From NCBI GenBank assembly GCA_024685285.1, contig JAIKVZ010000009.1:1-64000 (forward strand): a stretch of 64,000 nt of DNA, in the 5' to 3' direction. Positions 25,514-36,815 of this stretch are shown one piece after another; within the stretch, counting starts at the first letter, position 1, and each line of letters begins with the position of its first letter. The notes beneath the pieces were generated by a model. The model saw nothing but the letters and a program-made list of their open reading frames with translations. It searched no databases and was not told where the DNA came from. This stretch comes from Bacteroidales bacterium. Lineage in GTDB: Bacteria > Bacteroidota > Bacteroidia > Bacteroidales > P3. The position numbers were made by a program, and so were the translations under genes.

Positions 25514-26529
25514 CCATAAGAAGCAAAGCCCCTCTGCGACTCGGCCTGGCCGGCGGCGGCACCGACGTATCGCCTTATTCAGACATTTATGGCGGTGCAA
25601 TCCTCAACGCCACCATAAGCATGTACGCCTATACCACCATCGAACCCACCGACGACGGCAAAGTGGTCTTCGAGGCTCCCGACAATCACCTGCGCGAGGA
25701 GTACTGCAATGCCATGGAGGTCGATACTGACGGTTATTTCGTGCTACACAAAGGTGTCTACAACCGCATTGTGCGCCAATTTACCCATCAGCCGCTATCG
25801 CTGCGCATAGCTTCATATGTTGATGCCCCGGCCGGAAGCGGCCTCGGAACCTCCTCCACCCTTGTAGTCTCCATTCTCGGAGCCTACGCCCAATGGCTCA
25901 AACTGCCTATGGGCGAGTACGATGTAGCGCGGTTGGCCTATGAGATTGAACGCATAGACTTAGGGCTTGCCGGCGGCAAACAGGACCAGTATGCGGCTAC
26001 CTTCGGCGGCTTCAACTTCATGGAGTTCGTGGCCGACAATGTCATAGTGAACCCCTTGCGTGTGCGCCAGCGTTACATTGACGAACTGCAGCACAACCTG
26101 TTGCTTTACTATACCGACACCAGCCACGTCAGCGCCGACATCATCAAAGAACAGCAATCCAATGTCAAGGGTGGCAACACCACCAGCATAGAGAGCATGC
26201 ACCGACTCAAAGAACAGGCCCAGCAGATGAAAGAGGCTCTTCTCAAAGGCGAGATTGACCGTATCGGACAGATTCTCAACTTTGGCTGGCAGCACAAGAA
26301 ACAAATGGCCAGCAGCGTGAGCAATCCTCGAATTGACGCCATATACTCAGCCGCTATAGCCGCTGGAGCATCTGGAGGCAAGATTTCTGGTGCGGGCGGT
26401 GGTGGCTTCATGTTCTTCTATTGCCCTGGCACAACCCGCTTCGCCGTAGCCGACGCACTGCAGCAGTTCGGCGGAGGTGTCAAGCGCTACGAATTTACCG
26501 AGAGCGGACTCAAAACCTGGACCATCTAA
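25510..26529 (+). CDS. hddA: D-glycero-alpha-D-manno-heptose-7-phosphate kinase (GHMP family)
   Basis: Phosphorylates heptose 7-phosphate at C1 to the 1,7-bisphosphate. The 339-aa protein has the GHMP pattern: RSKAPLRLGLAGGGTDVSPY at the N-terminus, the phosphate loop PAGSGLGTSSTLVVSI at about residues 110-125, LAGGKQDQYAATFGG in the middle, and the C-terminal GKISGAGGGGFMFFY. GGGTD and GGKQDQ are typical of the HddA/fucokinase branch, and the neighbours gmhA, hddC and gmhB support the heptose assignment. It overlaps the preceding glycosyltransferase by 4 bases and is followed by gmhA after 17. Confidence 0.93.
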   Translation: MTIRSKAPLRLGLAGGGTDVSPYSDIYGGAILNATISMYAYTTIEPTDDGKVVFEAPDNHLREEYCNAMEVDTDGYFVLHKGVYNRIVRQFTHQPLSLRIASYVDAPAGSGLGTSSTLVVSILGAYAQWLKLPMGEYDVARLAYEIERIDLGLAGGKQDQYAATFGGFNFMEFVADNVIVNPLRVRQRYIDELQHNLLLYYTDTSHVSADIIKEQQSNVKGGNTTSIESMHRLKEQAQQMKEALLKGEIDRIGQILNFGWQHKKQMASSVSNPRIDAIYSAAIAAGASGGKISGAGGGGFMFFYCPGTTRFAVADALQQFGGGVKRYEFTESGLKTWTI

Positions 26530-26546
26530 CCAACAACACAATAGCA

Positions 26547-27125
26547 ATGAATCCCAGAATAGCACAATCCATAGAGCAATCAATTGCCGCCAAACAGCAA
26601 ATACTGGCCAACACCGATATGATGGCACGCATAGAGGCCGCATCCGACATGATCCTACAGTCGCTTCGCTCTGGTGGCAAGATACACTTCTGCGGCAATG
26701 GTGGCAGCGCTGCCGATGCCCAACACTTGGCAGCCGAGCTTAGCGGACGCTTCTATTTCGACCGTCCTCCACTCAACGCCGAAGCTCTACACTGCAACAC
26801 CTCATACCTCACCGCCGTAGGCAACGACTACGGCTATGAGCACATATTTGCACGCCTGCTGCGAGGCACAGGTCACCGAGGCGATGTTTTGGTGGGTATC
26901 AGCACCAGCGGCAACAGTGCCAACATCATTGAGGCATATCGCGTGTGCCGCGAGATGGACATATACACCATATCGCTCACAGGTGCCACCGGCGGCAAAA
27001 TGCGCGAGATAAGCGACTTGCTGCTAAATGTGCCATCGACCGACACTCCTCGCATACAAGAGAGCCACATAATGATCGGCCACATCATTTGCGAACTGGT
27101 AGAAAGCACCCTATTTAAAAAATGA
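26547..27125 (+). CDS. gmhA: Sedoheptulose-7-phosphate isomerase
   Basis: GmhA converts sedoheptulose 7-phosphate to D-glycero-D-manno-heptose 7-phosphate, the first step of nucleotide-activated heptose synthesis. The 192-aa protein is a single SIS domain with KIHFCGNGGSAADAQHLAAELSGRF and VLVGISTSGNSANIIEA, both conserved phosphosugar loops, and the C-terminal QESHIMIGHIICELVE. The open frame reaches back into hddA, but ATG 26547 gives the usual N-terminus. Confidence 0.95.
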   Translation: MNPRIAQSIEQSIAAKQQILANTDMMARIEAASDMILQSLRSGGKIHFCGNGGSAADAQHLAAELSGRFYFDRPPLNAEALHCNTSYLTAVGNDYGYEHIFARLLRGTGHRGDVLVGISTSGNSANIIEAYRVCREMDIYTISLTGATGGKMREISDLLLNVPSTDTPRIQESHIMIGHIICELVESTLFKK

Positions 27126-27817
27126 AAGAAGCCATCATTCTGGCCGGAGGTTTCGGCACTCGGCTAAAAGCATTAGTAGACAACCTACCCAAGCCTATGG
27201 CGCAGGTGGCTGGCAGGCCGTTTTTGTGCCATGTACTTGGGCACCTTTCGGATTATGGCTACGGCCATGTGGTACTATCTACAGGCTATATGGCTGAAAA
27301 AATCGAGCATTATTTCGGACCAGAATATCTCGGCATGAAGTTAAGCTACGCCCGTGAAGAATCACCCCTCGGCACTGGCGGGGCCATCGTCAATGCTTTG
27401 GCACTGTGTTCGGAACAAGTTGTCACAGCACTCAACGGAGACACACTGTTTCGCATTGACTACAATAACCTTGAGAACTTTTACAACACCCACCCCACCC
27501 GACTCGCCATAGTGTTGCGTCATGTTCCAGACACCAGTCGATACGGTTCGGTGGACGTAGACTCTCAAGGGCGAATAACCCGTTTTATAGAAAAAAATGC
27601 AGCCTCTGGGCCAGGATGGATAAACGGAGGTATCTACATGATGAACCGAAGCCTACTGGCCGGATTTGCCATAGGTGAGCCGTTCTCATTCGAGCACATT
27701 ATTTTGGAACAAAACTACAAAACCGAACCCATATACGCCTATGGTGACAATGCTTACTTTATTGACATAGGGTTGCCATCGGATTACCTTCGGGCTCAAA
27801 ACGAACTCAGCCAATGA
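27122..27817 (+). CDS. hddC: D-glycero-alpha-D-manno-heptose 1-phosphate guanylyltransferase
   Basis: A 231-aa sugar-nucleotide transferase that activates heptose 1-phosphate with GTP. The N-terminus AIILAGGFGTRLKALVDNLPKPMAQVAGRPFL holds the nucleotide-binding G-x-G-T-R-L loop and the catalytic Lys. Later landmarks are ESPLGTGGAIVNAL, TALNGDTLFRID and GWINGGIYMMNR. The assignment to guanylyl rather than adenylyl transfer follows from the neighbouring hddA and separate gmhB, since the ADP route uses fused HldE. Both ends overlap neighbours by 4 bases. Confidence 0.92.
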   Translation: MKEAIILAGGFGTRLKALVDNLPKPMAQVAGRPFLCHVLGHLSDYGYGHVVLSTGYMAEKIEHYFGPEYLGMKLSYAREESPLGTGGAIVNALALCSEQVVTALNGDTLFRIDYNNLENFYNTHPTRLAIVLRHVPDTSRYGSVDVDSQGRITRFIEKNAASGPGWINGGIYMMNRSLLAGFAIGEPFSFEHIILEQNYKTEPIYAYGDNAYFIDIGLPSDYLRAQNELSQ

Positions 27818-28374
27818 TTTACCGTCACCAACAACTTCACACCGGCGGAGCCTTGTTTTTGGACCGCGATGGGGTGCTTAACCGCCTCATTGTTGGCGAC
27901 TATGTGCGCACACCCGACCAACTGGAGGTACTCCCTGGCGTACCCGAAGCCATTGCAATTTGCAACCGACATTTCAAACACGTATTTATCGTCACCAACC
28001 AACAGTGCATCGGCAAAGGTTATATCACCGTCAACCAACTTGAATCCATCCACCGGAAACTGATTGATGCCATTGAAGCTGCCGGCGGTCATATTGACCA
28101 CATATATTTCTGTCCTGATTTGGCTTCAAGCTACAGCCCTAATCGCAAACCTGAAATTGGTATGGCTTTACAAGCTCGACACGATTACCCTGATGTAATC
28201 TTTATGCACTCTATAATGGCAGGCGACAGTATGACAGATATGAGGTTTGGCCACCGGTGCGGTATGCAAACTGTGCTAATTGGCTCCGACAGTAACGCCG
28301 TTATAGGTAGTCCAAAATTGGTAAATTTCTCATTCCCCACCCTTCTCCAATTTGCAAAAAGTTTAGAACAATGA
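27814..28374 (+). CDS. gmhB: D-glycero-D-manno-heptose 1,7-bisphosphate phosphatase
   Basis: A 186-aa HAD-family phosphatase that removes the C7 phosphate from the bisphosphate. The nucleophile motif is LFLDRDGVLN (Asp17, Asp19). VFIVTNQQCIGKGYIT is motif II, CPDLASSYSPNRKPEIGM includes the lysine motif, with a short CP-containing zinc-loop region, and MAGDSMTDMRFGHRCGM is the acidic motif. Overlaps hddC and the downstream esterase by 4 bases each. Confidence 0.94.
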   Translation: MIYRHQQLHTGGALFLDRDGVLNRLIVGDYVRTPDQLEVLPGVPEAIAICNRHFKHVFIVTNQQCIGKGYITVNQLESIHRKLIDAIEAAGGHIDHIYFCPDLASSYSPNRKPEIGMALQARHDYPDVIFMHSIMAGDSMTDMRFGHRCGMQTVLIGSDSNAVIGSPKLVNFSFPTLLQFAKSLEQ

Positions 28375-29309
28375 AACGCAAAATTGCAATATTAGTCTTA
28401 ATTGTGGCGACAATTACAAATATCGCTGCGCAGCAAACATACCATTACGTTACCCGTGACGACACCACACAATTGCTGCTGGACCTTTACAAGCCCGACA
28501 ACCCACGTCCCGATAAAGCCTGCGTAGTCTACCTCTTTGGCGGTGGTTTCTACTTAGGCGAGCGCAACAGCGACTTCATGGTCGACGGGTGCAAGCGCTT
28601 GGCCGAAAGAGGCTTCGTTGTAGCTTCAATAGACTATCGTTTGGGACTGCGCCAGGCCGACTTAAGCAAGGCAAATCTCTGTAATGCACACACATTCTTT
28701 GAGCTTTCAGCAGCCATTGCCGTGCAGGACTGTTCTGCCGCAATAGCATACTTGTGTGCTCACGCTAAAGAGTTTGACATTGACACCTCCCACATAATAC
28801 TTGTCGGCAATAGCGCCGGTGCCATCACAGTGCTACAGGCCGACTACTGCCGCGCCAACAATTTGCCCGACGCCGCCGAGATGCCTCCAACGTTCAAACC
28901 TATGGCAATAGTACCATATGCAGGAGGCATAATGTGCCACAATAACAAGTTGCGCTATGCCACCCCACCAGCGCCGACCTGCTTTTTTCACGGAACAAAA
29001 GACCGCATAGTGAACTACAAACGTATGCGCGCCTCGCTTACCACATCGCTGTTCGGAGCCGACCGACTAGCCAAGCTGTTCAAAAAACAAGGCTACTGCC
29101 ACTGGATTTTGCGCTACGATGGCATTGGACACGAGATTGCCAGCATTCAGCCCTACACTATCAACGAATTTGTGGCATTTGTCGATGCCGTAGGCCAAGG
29201 CCGTATTATGACATACGATGCACACTGCACCGACAGCAAGATAGTCCCTACCCGCTGGAGCAAAATGACTGTTTTCGACATCTATTTACGTCCCCTACCT
29301 GAAGAGTGA
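28371..29309 (+). CDS. Exported alpha/beta hydrolase (carboxylesterase-like)
   Basis: A 312-aa esterase-like protein with a signal peptide (MKRKIAILVLIVATITNIAAQ). The oxyanion-hole motif GGGF is at residues 57-60 and the nucleophile is Ser148 in GNSAGA, as in hormone-sensitive-lipase-type and feruloyl/acetyl esterases. CFFHGTKDRIVNY probably gives the acid and GIGHEIA the His. It is translationally coupled to gmhB by a 4-base overlap, which makes an exported enzyme part of the heptose operon. It might edit acyl groups on a heptose-containing glycan; that is speculation from position. Confidence 0.88.
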   Translation: MKRKIAILVLIVATITNIAAQQTYHYVTRDDTTQLLLDLYKPDNPRPDKACVVYLFGGGFYLGERNSDFMVDGCKRLAERGFVVASIDYRLGLRQADLSKANLCNAHTFFELSAAIAVQDCSAAIAYLCAHAKEFDIDTSHIILVGNSAGAITVLQADYCRANNLPDAAEMPPTFKPMAIVPYAGGIMCHNNKLRYATPPAPTCFFHGTKDRIVNYKRMRASLTTSLFGADRLAKLFKKQGYCHWILRYDGIGHEIASIQPYTINEFVAFVDAVGQGRIMTYDAHCTDSKIVPTRWSKMTVFDIYLRPLPEE

Positions 29310-29349
29310 CCAAACAAAGGCTCGAGGTTGAAAAAAGGTTCAAAAATAA

Positions 29350-31368
<2,019 letters not shown>

Positions 31369-31407
31369 TGCAAATTGAAAGGTTGAAAATTAAAATACGG
31401 AAATAAT

Positions 31408-32157
31408 ATGGACAAACGTAATCTGCTGCTTATCAGCAACTCCACCATGCGTGGCGAAGCCTATCTGGGCTGGTGCAAGGACATGATTGCCGACTTCTGC
31501 CGCCGGCACAACATCAAGAAAGTATTATTCGTTCCATACGCCGGCGTGAGCCTTGCCGAAGGCGGACTCACCAAGAGCTACGATGCCTATGAGGCCAAAG
31601 TTGCTGCTGCATATAAAGAGTTCGGTGTGAAACTCACATCGGTGCACCACAAAGCACTGCCCATCAACGCCGTGTATGACACCGACTGCGTGGCCGTGGG
31701 TGGTGGCAACACCTTCCACCTCGTCCGCGAACTGCAGCGCACAGGCCTCATGCAGGCCATCCGCCAGCGTGCATTCGACGGTATGCCCTATATGGGCTGG
31801 AGTGCTGGTAGCAACGTGGCAGGCCCCACCCTCTGCACCACAAACGATATGCCCATCGTAATGCCCGCCAGTTTCGACTGCATGGGTATAGTGCCGTTCC
31901 AGATCAATCCACACTACACCGACTTCTTCGACCCAAAACACGGCGGAGAGACCCGCGACGACCGTCTGAAAGAATACATCATGGTCAACCCCAAGGCCAA
32001 CGTCGCCGCCATACGTGAAGCCACCGCCCTGCTGCTCGAAGACGGCAAACTCTCCCTCATCGGCAAGCCGAATAAGATGAAAGTCTTCAAGACCAACATG
32101 GCCAACACCAAGGAGTATGGTCTCAAAGACAACCTCAATTTCCTGTTGAAAGCATAA
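31408..32157 (+). CDS. pepE: Dipeptidase E (alpha-aspartyl dipeptidase)
   Basis: A 249-aa S51 peptidase that hydrolyses dipeptides with N-terminal aspartate. The nucleophile is Ser132 in MGWSAGSNVAGP, and NPHYTDF supplies His169; VGGGNTFHLVRELQ is the conserved loop lining the pocket. No signal peptide, so cytoplasmic. It starts 39 bases after gyrB stops, with no promoter or hairpin between, so it may be read through from gyrB. Repeat copy D separates it from the convergent porin. Confidence 0.94.
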   Translation: MDKRNLLLISNSTMRGEAYLGWCKDMIADFCRRHNIKKVLFVPYAGVSLAEGGLTKSYDAYEAKVAAAYKEFGVKLTSVHHKALPINAVYDTDCVAVGGGNTFHLVRELQRTGLMQAIRQRAFDGMPYMGWSAGSNVAGPTLCTTNDMPIVMPASFDCMGIVPFQINPHYTDFFDPKHGGETRDDRLKEYIMVNPKANVAAIREATALLLEDGKLSLIGKPNKMKVFKTNMANTKEYGLKDNLNFLLKA

Positions 32158-32223
32158 TACAGACTGGCAAGACTATTATCGCTTTCTGACCTTAATTCTC
32201 AAACGGATGCATATTCGATAAAA

Positions 32224-32371
32224 CACTGAATATCAGTCATTTGTAATTACAGTTATATCTACCTGATTATCAGTCGTTTAGATAGGTTAGGTTCGGGTTA
32301 AGGTCGGGTTGAAGTCGGGTATGGTTCGGTCATCCGCGCCCTAGCTCCGAACAAATGCCGATGTAGACCCC
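32224..32371 (+). repeat. Composite intergenic repeat, copy D
   Basis: Palindromes CTGAATATCAG (32226-32236) and CTGATTATCAG (32263-32273), 37 bases apart, then GTTTAGATA and the invariant 25-nt core at 32285-32309, TGAAGTCGGGTA, a hairpin GTTCGG...CCGAAC, and the tail AAATGCCGATGTAGACCCC. It lies between the convergent genes pepE and porin. The fullest plus-strand copy. Confidence 0.92.
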
Positions 32372-32394
32372 TATCAAAGGCATTCAACCTTCTG

Positions 32395-34443
32395 CTAATC
32401 AAAGAAATGCCATACCACACCGTATAGCAAGCCGAAGTCGTTGCCTGGGTAGTGCGGCAGGATGAAGTAGTTGGGCATGTTTTCCCACAGGGCGTTGACG
32501 TGGCCCGCCTTGATGTACAGCGTTGCATGTTTGATTTGCAGGTTCACAAACACGTCGCCCCACAGGTATCCACCCACCTTCACTTCGTCCTGGCGGTAGA
32601 AATAGCCCCCGAGCGGTTCGTATGCATCAGCGTAATATGGTGTGTGATAACGCACATCGACGCCAATCTGAGCCTTTAGGGCTCGGTTGAAAAGCACAAA
32701 ATCGATGTAGAACGAGTTCTTTGAGGCAACAAGCGGCACTCGCAACTGGTTTTGGTCGGTGCTGTATTGCACAAGCTCTTGCAGGTCTAGATGGAGAGGT
32801 CCGAGTTTGAGGCGAATGTCGGCTTTGCCTTGCAACAACCATGCCTGCCCGTCGGCCTGCACAGTCTGCCGCGCAGTGTTAATCCAGACATTGTTGGCCA
32901 CATTGCGTGCCATGGCCTCAACATTGAGCAAGCCTTCGCGACTGAAACCAAGCGACACCTTTGAAACCCCGATGGGCTTGAGGTTGGCGCCGCGGTCCGG
33001 GGTACGGTAGAAATAGAGCAGGTCTGGCGGCGCCGACTGCAACGTGCCTTGGACCTGCAAGATGCTCAAACTATCGAAACTCAGGGTTGCCGAAGCGTCG
33101 AGCCTCGAAGCGTTCATAGACTGCATCGAAGCCATCCTGCGCTCGGCTTGCAACTTGACGTTCAAGCTCTTCAATGCCTCCCACTCCACCTTTAGCAGAG
33201 GCGATATAGAATTGAAATTGATTTCATACAACGAACTTATGGCCGACTTGAAGTGCTCTGGTTTGAGTCCCACGGTCAGCTTGAGCGGATTGCGGAATCT
33301 ATAGTTCATGTATGCATCGTTGGTCCAGTAGAGCAATGCATCACAGTGCTGCCAAAGCTGTGTCGAGCCGTGCTGCAGAGTGTCGCTTTCAACTGCCAAG
33401 TCGAAGCCTATCACGCCCGTGTTGAGTGTGTGCGGTGCAGCAGGCCACACGGTGTCGACCACAACCACCGAGTCGGCCACCGAGTCAATCATCACCACCT
33501 CGGTGTGAGGTATGAAAAGAGGCAGTTCGCGCACAGTGTTGAAACTCTGGTGAACAAACAATTGCAGTTCACGACTGATATTCATCACGTTGGTGAGGTT
33601 CACCGGCACGCCGGCGCGGTTTGATTGCAGGTTCTGCGTGAAGATAGAGTCGGCCGTTATGCCACCGTTCTCCTCAATCTTGAAACACTGCCAGATTATG
33701 CCCCCTTGCAACTGGTAGCGAGCATCGGACGAGTAGTAGTTGGTCGTGAAGTCGAGCAGATGATTGATGGCCGCCGACGAAGCATAAAGACCTTCTGGCG
33801 AGAAGAGGTGGTAGTCGAAAGCCACATTCCAGCGTGGCGTGATGTTCTGCGAATGCGCCGCCATCACCTGGTAGTCTTTCTTCAGCGAGCTGCCGTAGGC
33901 CAGTCTCGAATATGGTGTCTGAGTGAAAAAGAAGTTCACGTTGGTGCGGTCGCGATGGAAACCCTGAAACAAATCGGGCTTGAGTCGCAGAGCCATAACA
34001 TCGCCCATTGTGTTGAAAACTGGCAAATGCGGATGGCCGACGGTGCCTTTCGAGAGGTAGTAATTGCCGTTAAGGCCGTCAAGTGGGTCGGCAAACTGCG
34101 CTCCGGTGGGGTCAAGCGAAGGGTTATGATAGTTCATTACTTTGACATCCAGCGGATTGTAATGAAAAATAAACACCTTGGCACGCAGCACCGAATCGGG
34201 GATATCAACGTGGTCCACAAGTCCCTTCATCGATGTGTCGACCGTATGCGTTGTGTCGTTGCCCCATATATTGTCGCTCGAAGTTGACGATGACGACGAA
34301 GAGCCCCTCAAATCGCCCCTTGCATGCACTCTGTCGCTCGAGAGTTCAATGGGAGCAACCTGAGCAGATGCCACTGCAGCCCACAAGAGCATGGCAAAAA
34401 GTCCCGTCAGGGCTTTGGTCGGCCTTGTAAACTTGATTTTCAA
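32395..34443 (-). CDS. Putative outer-membrane porin (Porin_10-like)
   Basis: A beta-barrel-type protein of about 682 aa. After the signal peptide (KALTGLFAMLLWAAVASAQ) comes a Ser-rich stretch (SSSSSSTSSD), then a long run of alternating hydrophobic/aromatic strands and a final strand ending in Phe (GVVWHFFD), as expected for outer-membrane insertion. The pattern resembles Bacteroidota putative porins. No ATG lies close to the signal peptide. I use a TTG at 34443, which gives MKIKFTRPTK as a normal basic start and lies 4 bases after trxB stops; ATG at 34479 is possible but overlaps trxB by 32 bases and gives an overlong N-region. Last gene of the seven-gene operon from 38299. Confidence 0.8.
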   Translation of the reverse strand: MKIKFTRPTKALTGLFAMLLWAAVASAQVAPIELSSDRVHARGDLRGSSSSSSTSSDNIWGNDTTHTVDTSMKGLVDHVDIPDSVLRAKVFIFHYNPLDVKVMNYHNPSLDPTGAQFADPLDGLNGNYYLSKGTVGHPHLPVFNTMGDVMALRLKPDLFQGFHRDRTNVNFFFTQTPYSRLAYGSSLKKDYQVMAAHSQNITPRWNVAFDYHLFSPEGLYASSAAINHLLDFTTNYYSSDARYQLQGGIIWQCFKIEENGGITADSIFTQNLQSNRAGVPVNLTNVMNISRELQLFVHQSFNTVRELPLFIPHTEVVMIDSVADSVVVVDTVWPAAPHTLNTGVIGFDLAVESDTLQHGSTQLWQHCDALLYWTNDAYMNYRFRNPLKLTVGLKPEHFKSAISSLYEINFNSISPLLKVEWEALKSLNVKLQAERRMASMQSMNASRLDASATLSFDSLSILQVQGTLQSAPPDLLYFYRTPDRGANLKPIGVSKVSLGFSREGLLNVEAMARNVANNVWINTARQTVQADGQAWLLQGKADIRLKLGPLHLDLQELVQYSTDQNQLRVPLVASKNSFYIDFVLFNRALKAQIGVDVRYHTPYYADAYEPLGGYFYRQDEVKVGGYLWGDVFVNLQIKHATLYIKAGHVNALWENMPNYFILPHYPGNDFGLLYGVVWHFFD

Positions 34444-34447
34444 AATC

Positions 34448-35380
34448 TTAGTGTTGGCTTTGCAAAAAGCGTTCCACATCCATGGCAGCCATACAACCGC
34501 GGCCGGCAGCAACTATTGCCTGCCTGTAGTTGGGGTCGCACACGTCACCGGCGGCAAACACGCCCTCGACACTGGTGGCAGTGCCATGATAGGCAATTTT
34601 AATGTAACCCTGCTCGTCAACAGCAAGTTGACCGTTGAGAAAGGCTGTGTTAGGAGTGTGACCTATGGCTACGAAAACGCCGGTGACTTCTTTGGTGCTA
34701 TGTTCACCTGTCTTGACATTCTCAAGATCTATACCGGTAACACCGTCGAGGTCGGAACCAAGAATCTCGGAGATGCGGCTGTCCCACAGTGGCTCGATTT
34801 TAGGATTGCTGAGAACACGGGTCTGCATTGCCTTCGAGGCGCGGAGCTCGTTGCGACGATGCACAAGGTACACCTTGCTGCAAAGCGTGGATAGGTAGCC
34901 AGCCTCTTCGCAAGCGGTGTCTCCGCCACCAACCACGGCAACCACCTGGTTGCGGTAGAAGTAGCCGTCGCACGTGGCGCAGGCCGATACCCCCTGGCCA
35001 TAGAAACGTTTCTCGCTCTCAAGCCCGAGCCAGCGGGCCGAGGCACCGGTGGCCACAATCACGGCCTCGGCTTCGAACTCGTTGCCGTGGTCGTCGACGC
35101 AATGGAACGGACGTTGGCTGAGGTCAATCTTCTCGATGTAGCCTTGACGGATGTCGGCGCCGAAACGCTGCGCCTGCTTGCGCAGGTCGGCCATCATGTC
35201 GGTTCCCGATACGCCTTCGGGATAACCCGGAAAATTCTCTATCTCAGTGGTTATGGTGAGCTGTCCGCCAGGCAGCATACCTTCGTAAAGCACAGGCGAC
35301 AGCGAGGCACGACCAGTGTAAATTGCCGAGGTAAAACCGGCAGGACCAGACCCGATTATGAGGCAACGTATGTGTTCCAT
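34448..35380 (-). CDS. trxB: Thioredoxin reductase
   Basis: A 310-aa flavoenzyme that reduces thioredoxin with NADPH. FAD loop GSGPAG at residues 10-15, redox pair CATC at Cys134 and Cys137, NADPH loop VVGGGDTACEEAGYL just after, and C-terminal GVFAAGDVCDPNYRQAIVAAGRGCMAAMDVERFL, which closes the FAD site. No thioredoxin gene is adjacent. Between the flippase-like gene (8 bases) and the porin (4 bases) in one transcript. Confidence 0.96.
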   Translation of the reverse strand: MEHIRCLIIGSGPAGFTSAIYTGRASLSPVLYEGMLPGGQLTITTEIENFPGYPEGVSGTDMMADLRKQAQRFGADIRQGYIEKIDLSQRPFHCVDDHGNEFEAEAVIVATGASARWLGLESEKRFYGQGVSACATCDGYFYRNQVVAVVGGGDTACEEAGYLSTLCSKVYLVHRRNELRASKAMQTRVLSNPKIEPLWDSRISEILGSDLDGVTGIDLENVKTGEHSTKEVTGVFVAIGHTPNTAFLNGQLAVDEQGYIKIAYHGTATSVEGVFAAGDVCDPNYRQAIVAAGRGCMAAMDVERFLQSQH

Positions 35381-35388
35381 AATATTGT

Positions 35389-36414
35389 TTATGAGTTTAA
35401 TTGTTTCTTTTTGAATGAGAAATAGACCAGGAAGGCCAATCCCAGCACTATCACAACCACCTGCTGGCTACCCCACAGGAGCCAACCGGCAGCGGTACCA
35501 ACGGCATCGCTCACGTCGTATATGGCTAACGCCATCTGTATCAAAACCGGATAGACACCTATGCCACCTTGCGAGAAGGTCATGCCGACGGTGCCGAAAA
35601 GGTAGATAACGAAGGCCACCGAGAGCGGCAGGCCTGCCGACTCGGCGAAAGCCTGGCAAACAACATAGCCCGAGAGCATATACAGCGCATATGTAGCCAC
35701 GCTGTAAAACACAAAGAGAACCACATCGCGCGGCGAGAGATAGATAATGCTCTTGATACCATCGACACAGCCTATGGCGAAATCGTTGATTTTGCGGAAG
35801 AGTTTGAAGCGTAACAGCTTCTTCCAGAAAAGTTTGTAGGCCAGAAACAGCAACGCCAACCCAAACACGGCGGCACCGGCCAACATCCAGATGTTGGGCA
35901 GGGTCTCATACTTGGCCGAGAGGGTGTCGTAAAGCCAGTCTTTGGCTTGGCCGAAGAGAAATATCATGCCGATGAGCACGATGAGGAGGAACGAAAGCAC
36001 GTCGACAATGCGCTCTGTGGCCACGGTGCCAAGCGACTTGTCGAGCGGTATCTTCTCGCTGGTGCGCATGGTGACGCAACGCACCACCTCGCCCAACCTC
36101 GGGAAAGCCAGATTGGCAAGGTAACTCACTATCACCGAACCCGTGACGTGAATGATATTGGTTCGGTAGCCAAGGGTCTTGTAGAGTAGTTGCCAACGCG
36201 CGGCACGGGTGAAATGGCTCACCAAGCTCATGGCCATGGCCAGCAGCACCCACCAGTAGTTGGCTTGGAGAAACGACTGCCAGATGGCCTGCTTCTGCTC
36301 CGGCTCGAGTTTGATGAGGAACCAGTAGATGAAGAAGAGGCCAATGCCAAGGAATATGGCGAATTTGAGTATGTCGCCAAGCTTGCTTTTGGGTTTATCT
36401 GGAGCGTCTGCCAT
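35389..36414 (-). CDS. Flippase-like membrane protein (lysylphosphatidylglycerol synthase TM/AglD family)
   Basis: A 341-aa polytopic membrane protein. Hydrophobic segments include FAIFLGIGLFFIYWFLI, WWVLLAMAMSLVSHF, FLLIVLIGMIFLF, IWMLAGAAVFGLALLFLAY, VVLFVFYSVATYALYMLSGY, LPLSVAFVIYLFGTVGMTF and QQVVVIVLGLAFLVYF. The motifs LAFPRLGEVVRCV (a GE-R pair after the third segment) and GIGVYPVLIQMAL are typical of this family, which includes the MprF membrane domain and dolichol-linked enzymes. The open frame extends to 36558 over panD; ATG 36414 (MADAPDKPKSKLG) is the likely start, 5 bases after panD ends. A lipid substrate is likely but unknown. Confidence 0.88.
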   Translation of the reverse strand: MADAPDKPKSKLGDILKFAIFLGIGLFFIYWFLIKLEPEQKQAIWQSFLQANYWWVLLAMAMSLVSHFTRAARWQLLYKTLGYRTNIIHVTGSVIVSYLANLAFPRLGEVVRCVTMRTSEKIPLDKSLGTVATERIVDVLSFLLIVLIGMIFLFGQAKDWLYDTLSAKYETLPNIWMLAGAAVFGLALLFLAYKLFWKKLLRFKLFRKINDFAIGCVDGIKSIIYLSPRDVVLFVFYSVATYALYMLSGYVVCQAFAESAGLPLSVAFVIYLFGTVGMTFSQGGIGVYPVLIQMALAIYDVSDAVGTAAGWLLWGSQQVVVIVLGLAFLVYFSFKKKQLNS

Positions 36415-36419
36415 TGTGG

Positions 36420-36764
36420 TTAAGCGAGTTTGTTGTTGGTTGGGAAGATGACGGTCGGGTGCCACGAGCGGGCTTCGTCGGCATCCATGATGGCGTAGCT
36501 GGCAATGATGATGAGGCTGCCGGCAGGCACCTTGTGGGCAGCGGCGCCGTTGAGGCACACCGTGCCCGAACCCCGCTCGCCGGCAATGGCATAGGTGGCC
36601 AGCCGCTCGCCGTTGGTGATATTGTAGACCTCCACGCGCTCGTTCTCTATTATGCCGGCGGCATCCATCAGATCTTCGTCGATGGTGATGCTGCCGATGT
36701 AGTCGAGGTTGGCCTCGGTGACCGTAACGCGGTGAATCTTGGATTTCAGTACTTGAATAAGCAT
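36420..36764 (-). CDS. panD: Aspartate 1-decarboxylase precursor
   Basis: Makes beta-alanine from aspartate for pantothenate and coenzyme A. The 114-aa proenzyme has the self-cleavage site Gly24-Ser25 in DYIGSITID, where Ser25 becomes the pyruvoyl group. [12 protein letters not shown] precedes it and LNGAAAH and SYAIMD, which shape the active site, follow. Other pantothenate genes are not nearby. It sits between the tail-anchored protein and the flippase-like gene. Confidence 0.96.
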   Translation of the reverse strand: MLIQVLKSKIHRVTVTEANLDYIGSITIDEDLMDAAGIIENERVEVYNITNGERLATYAIAGERGSGTVCLNGAAAHKVPAGSLIIIASYAIMDADEARSWHPTVIFPTNNKLA

Positions 36765-36815
36765 TGTTGATAAATTATTTGGCGGTTGAGCACAATAATC
36801 GTCGTATTTTGGCGT

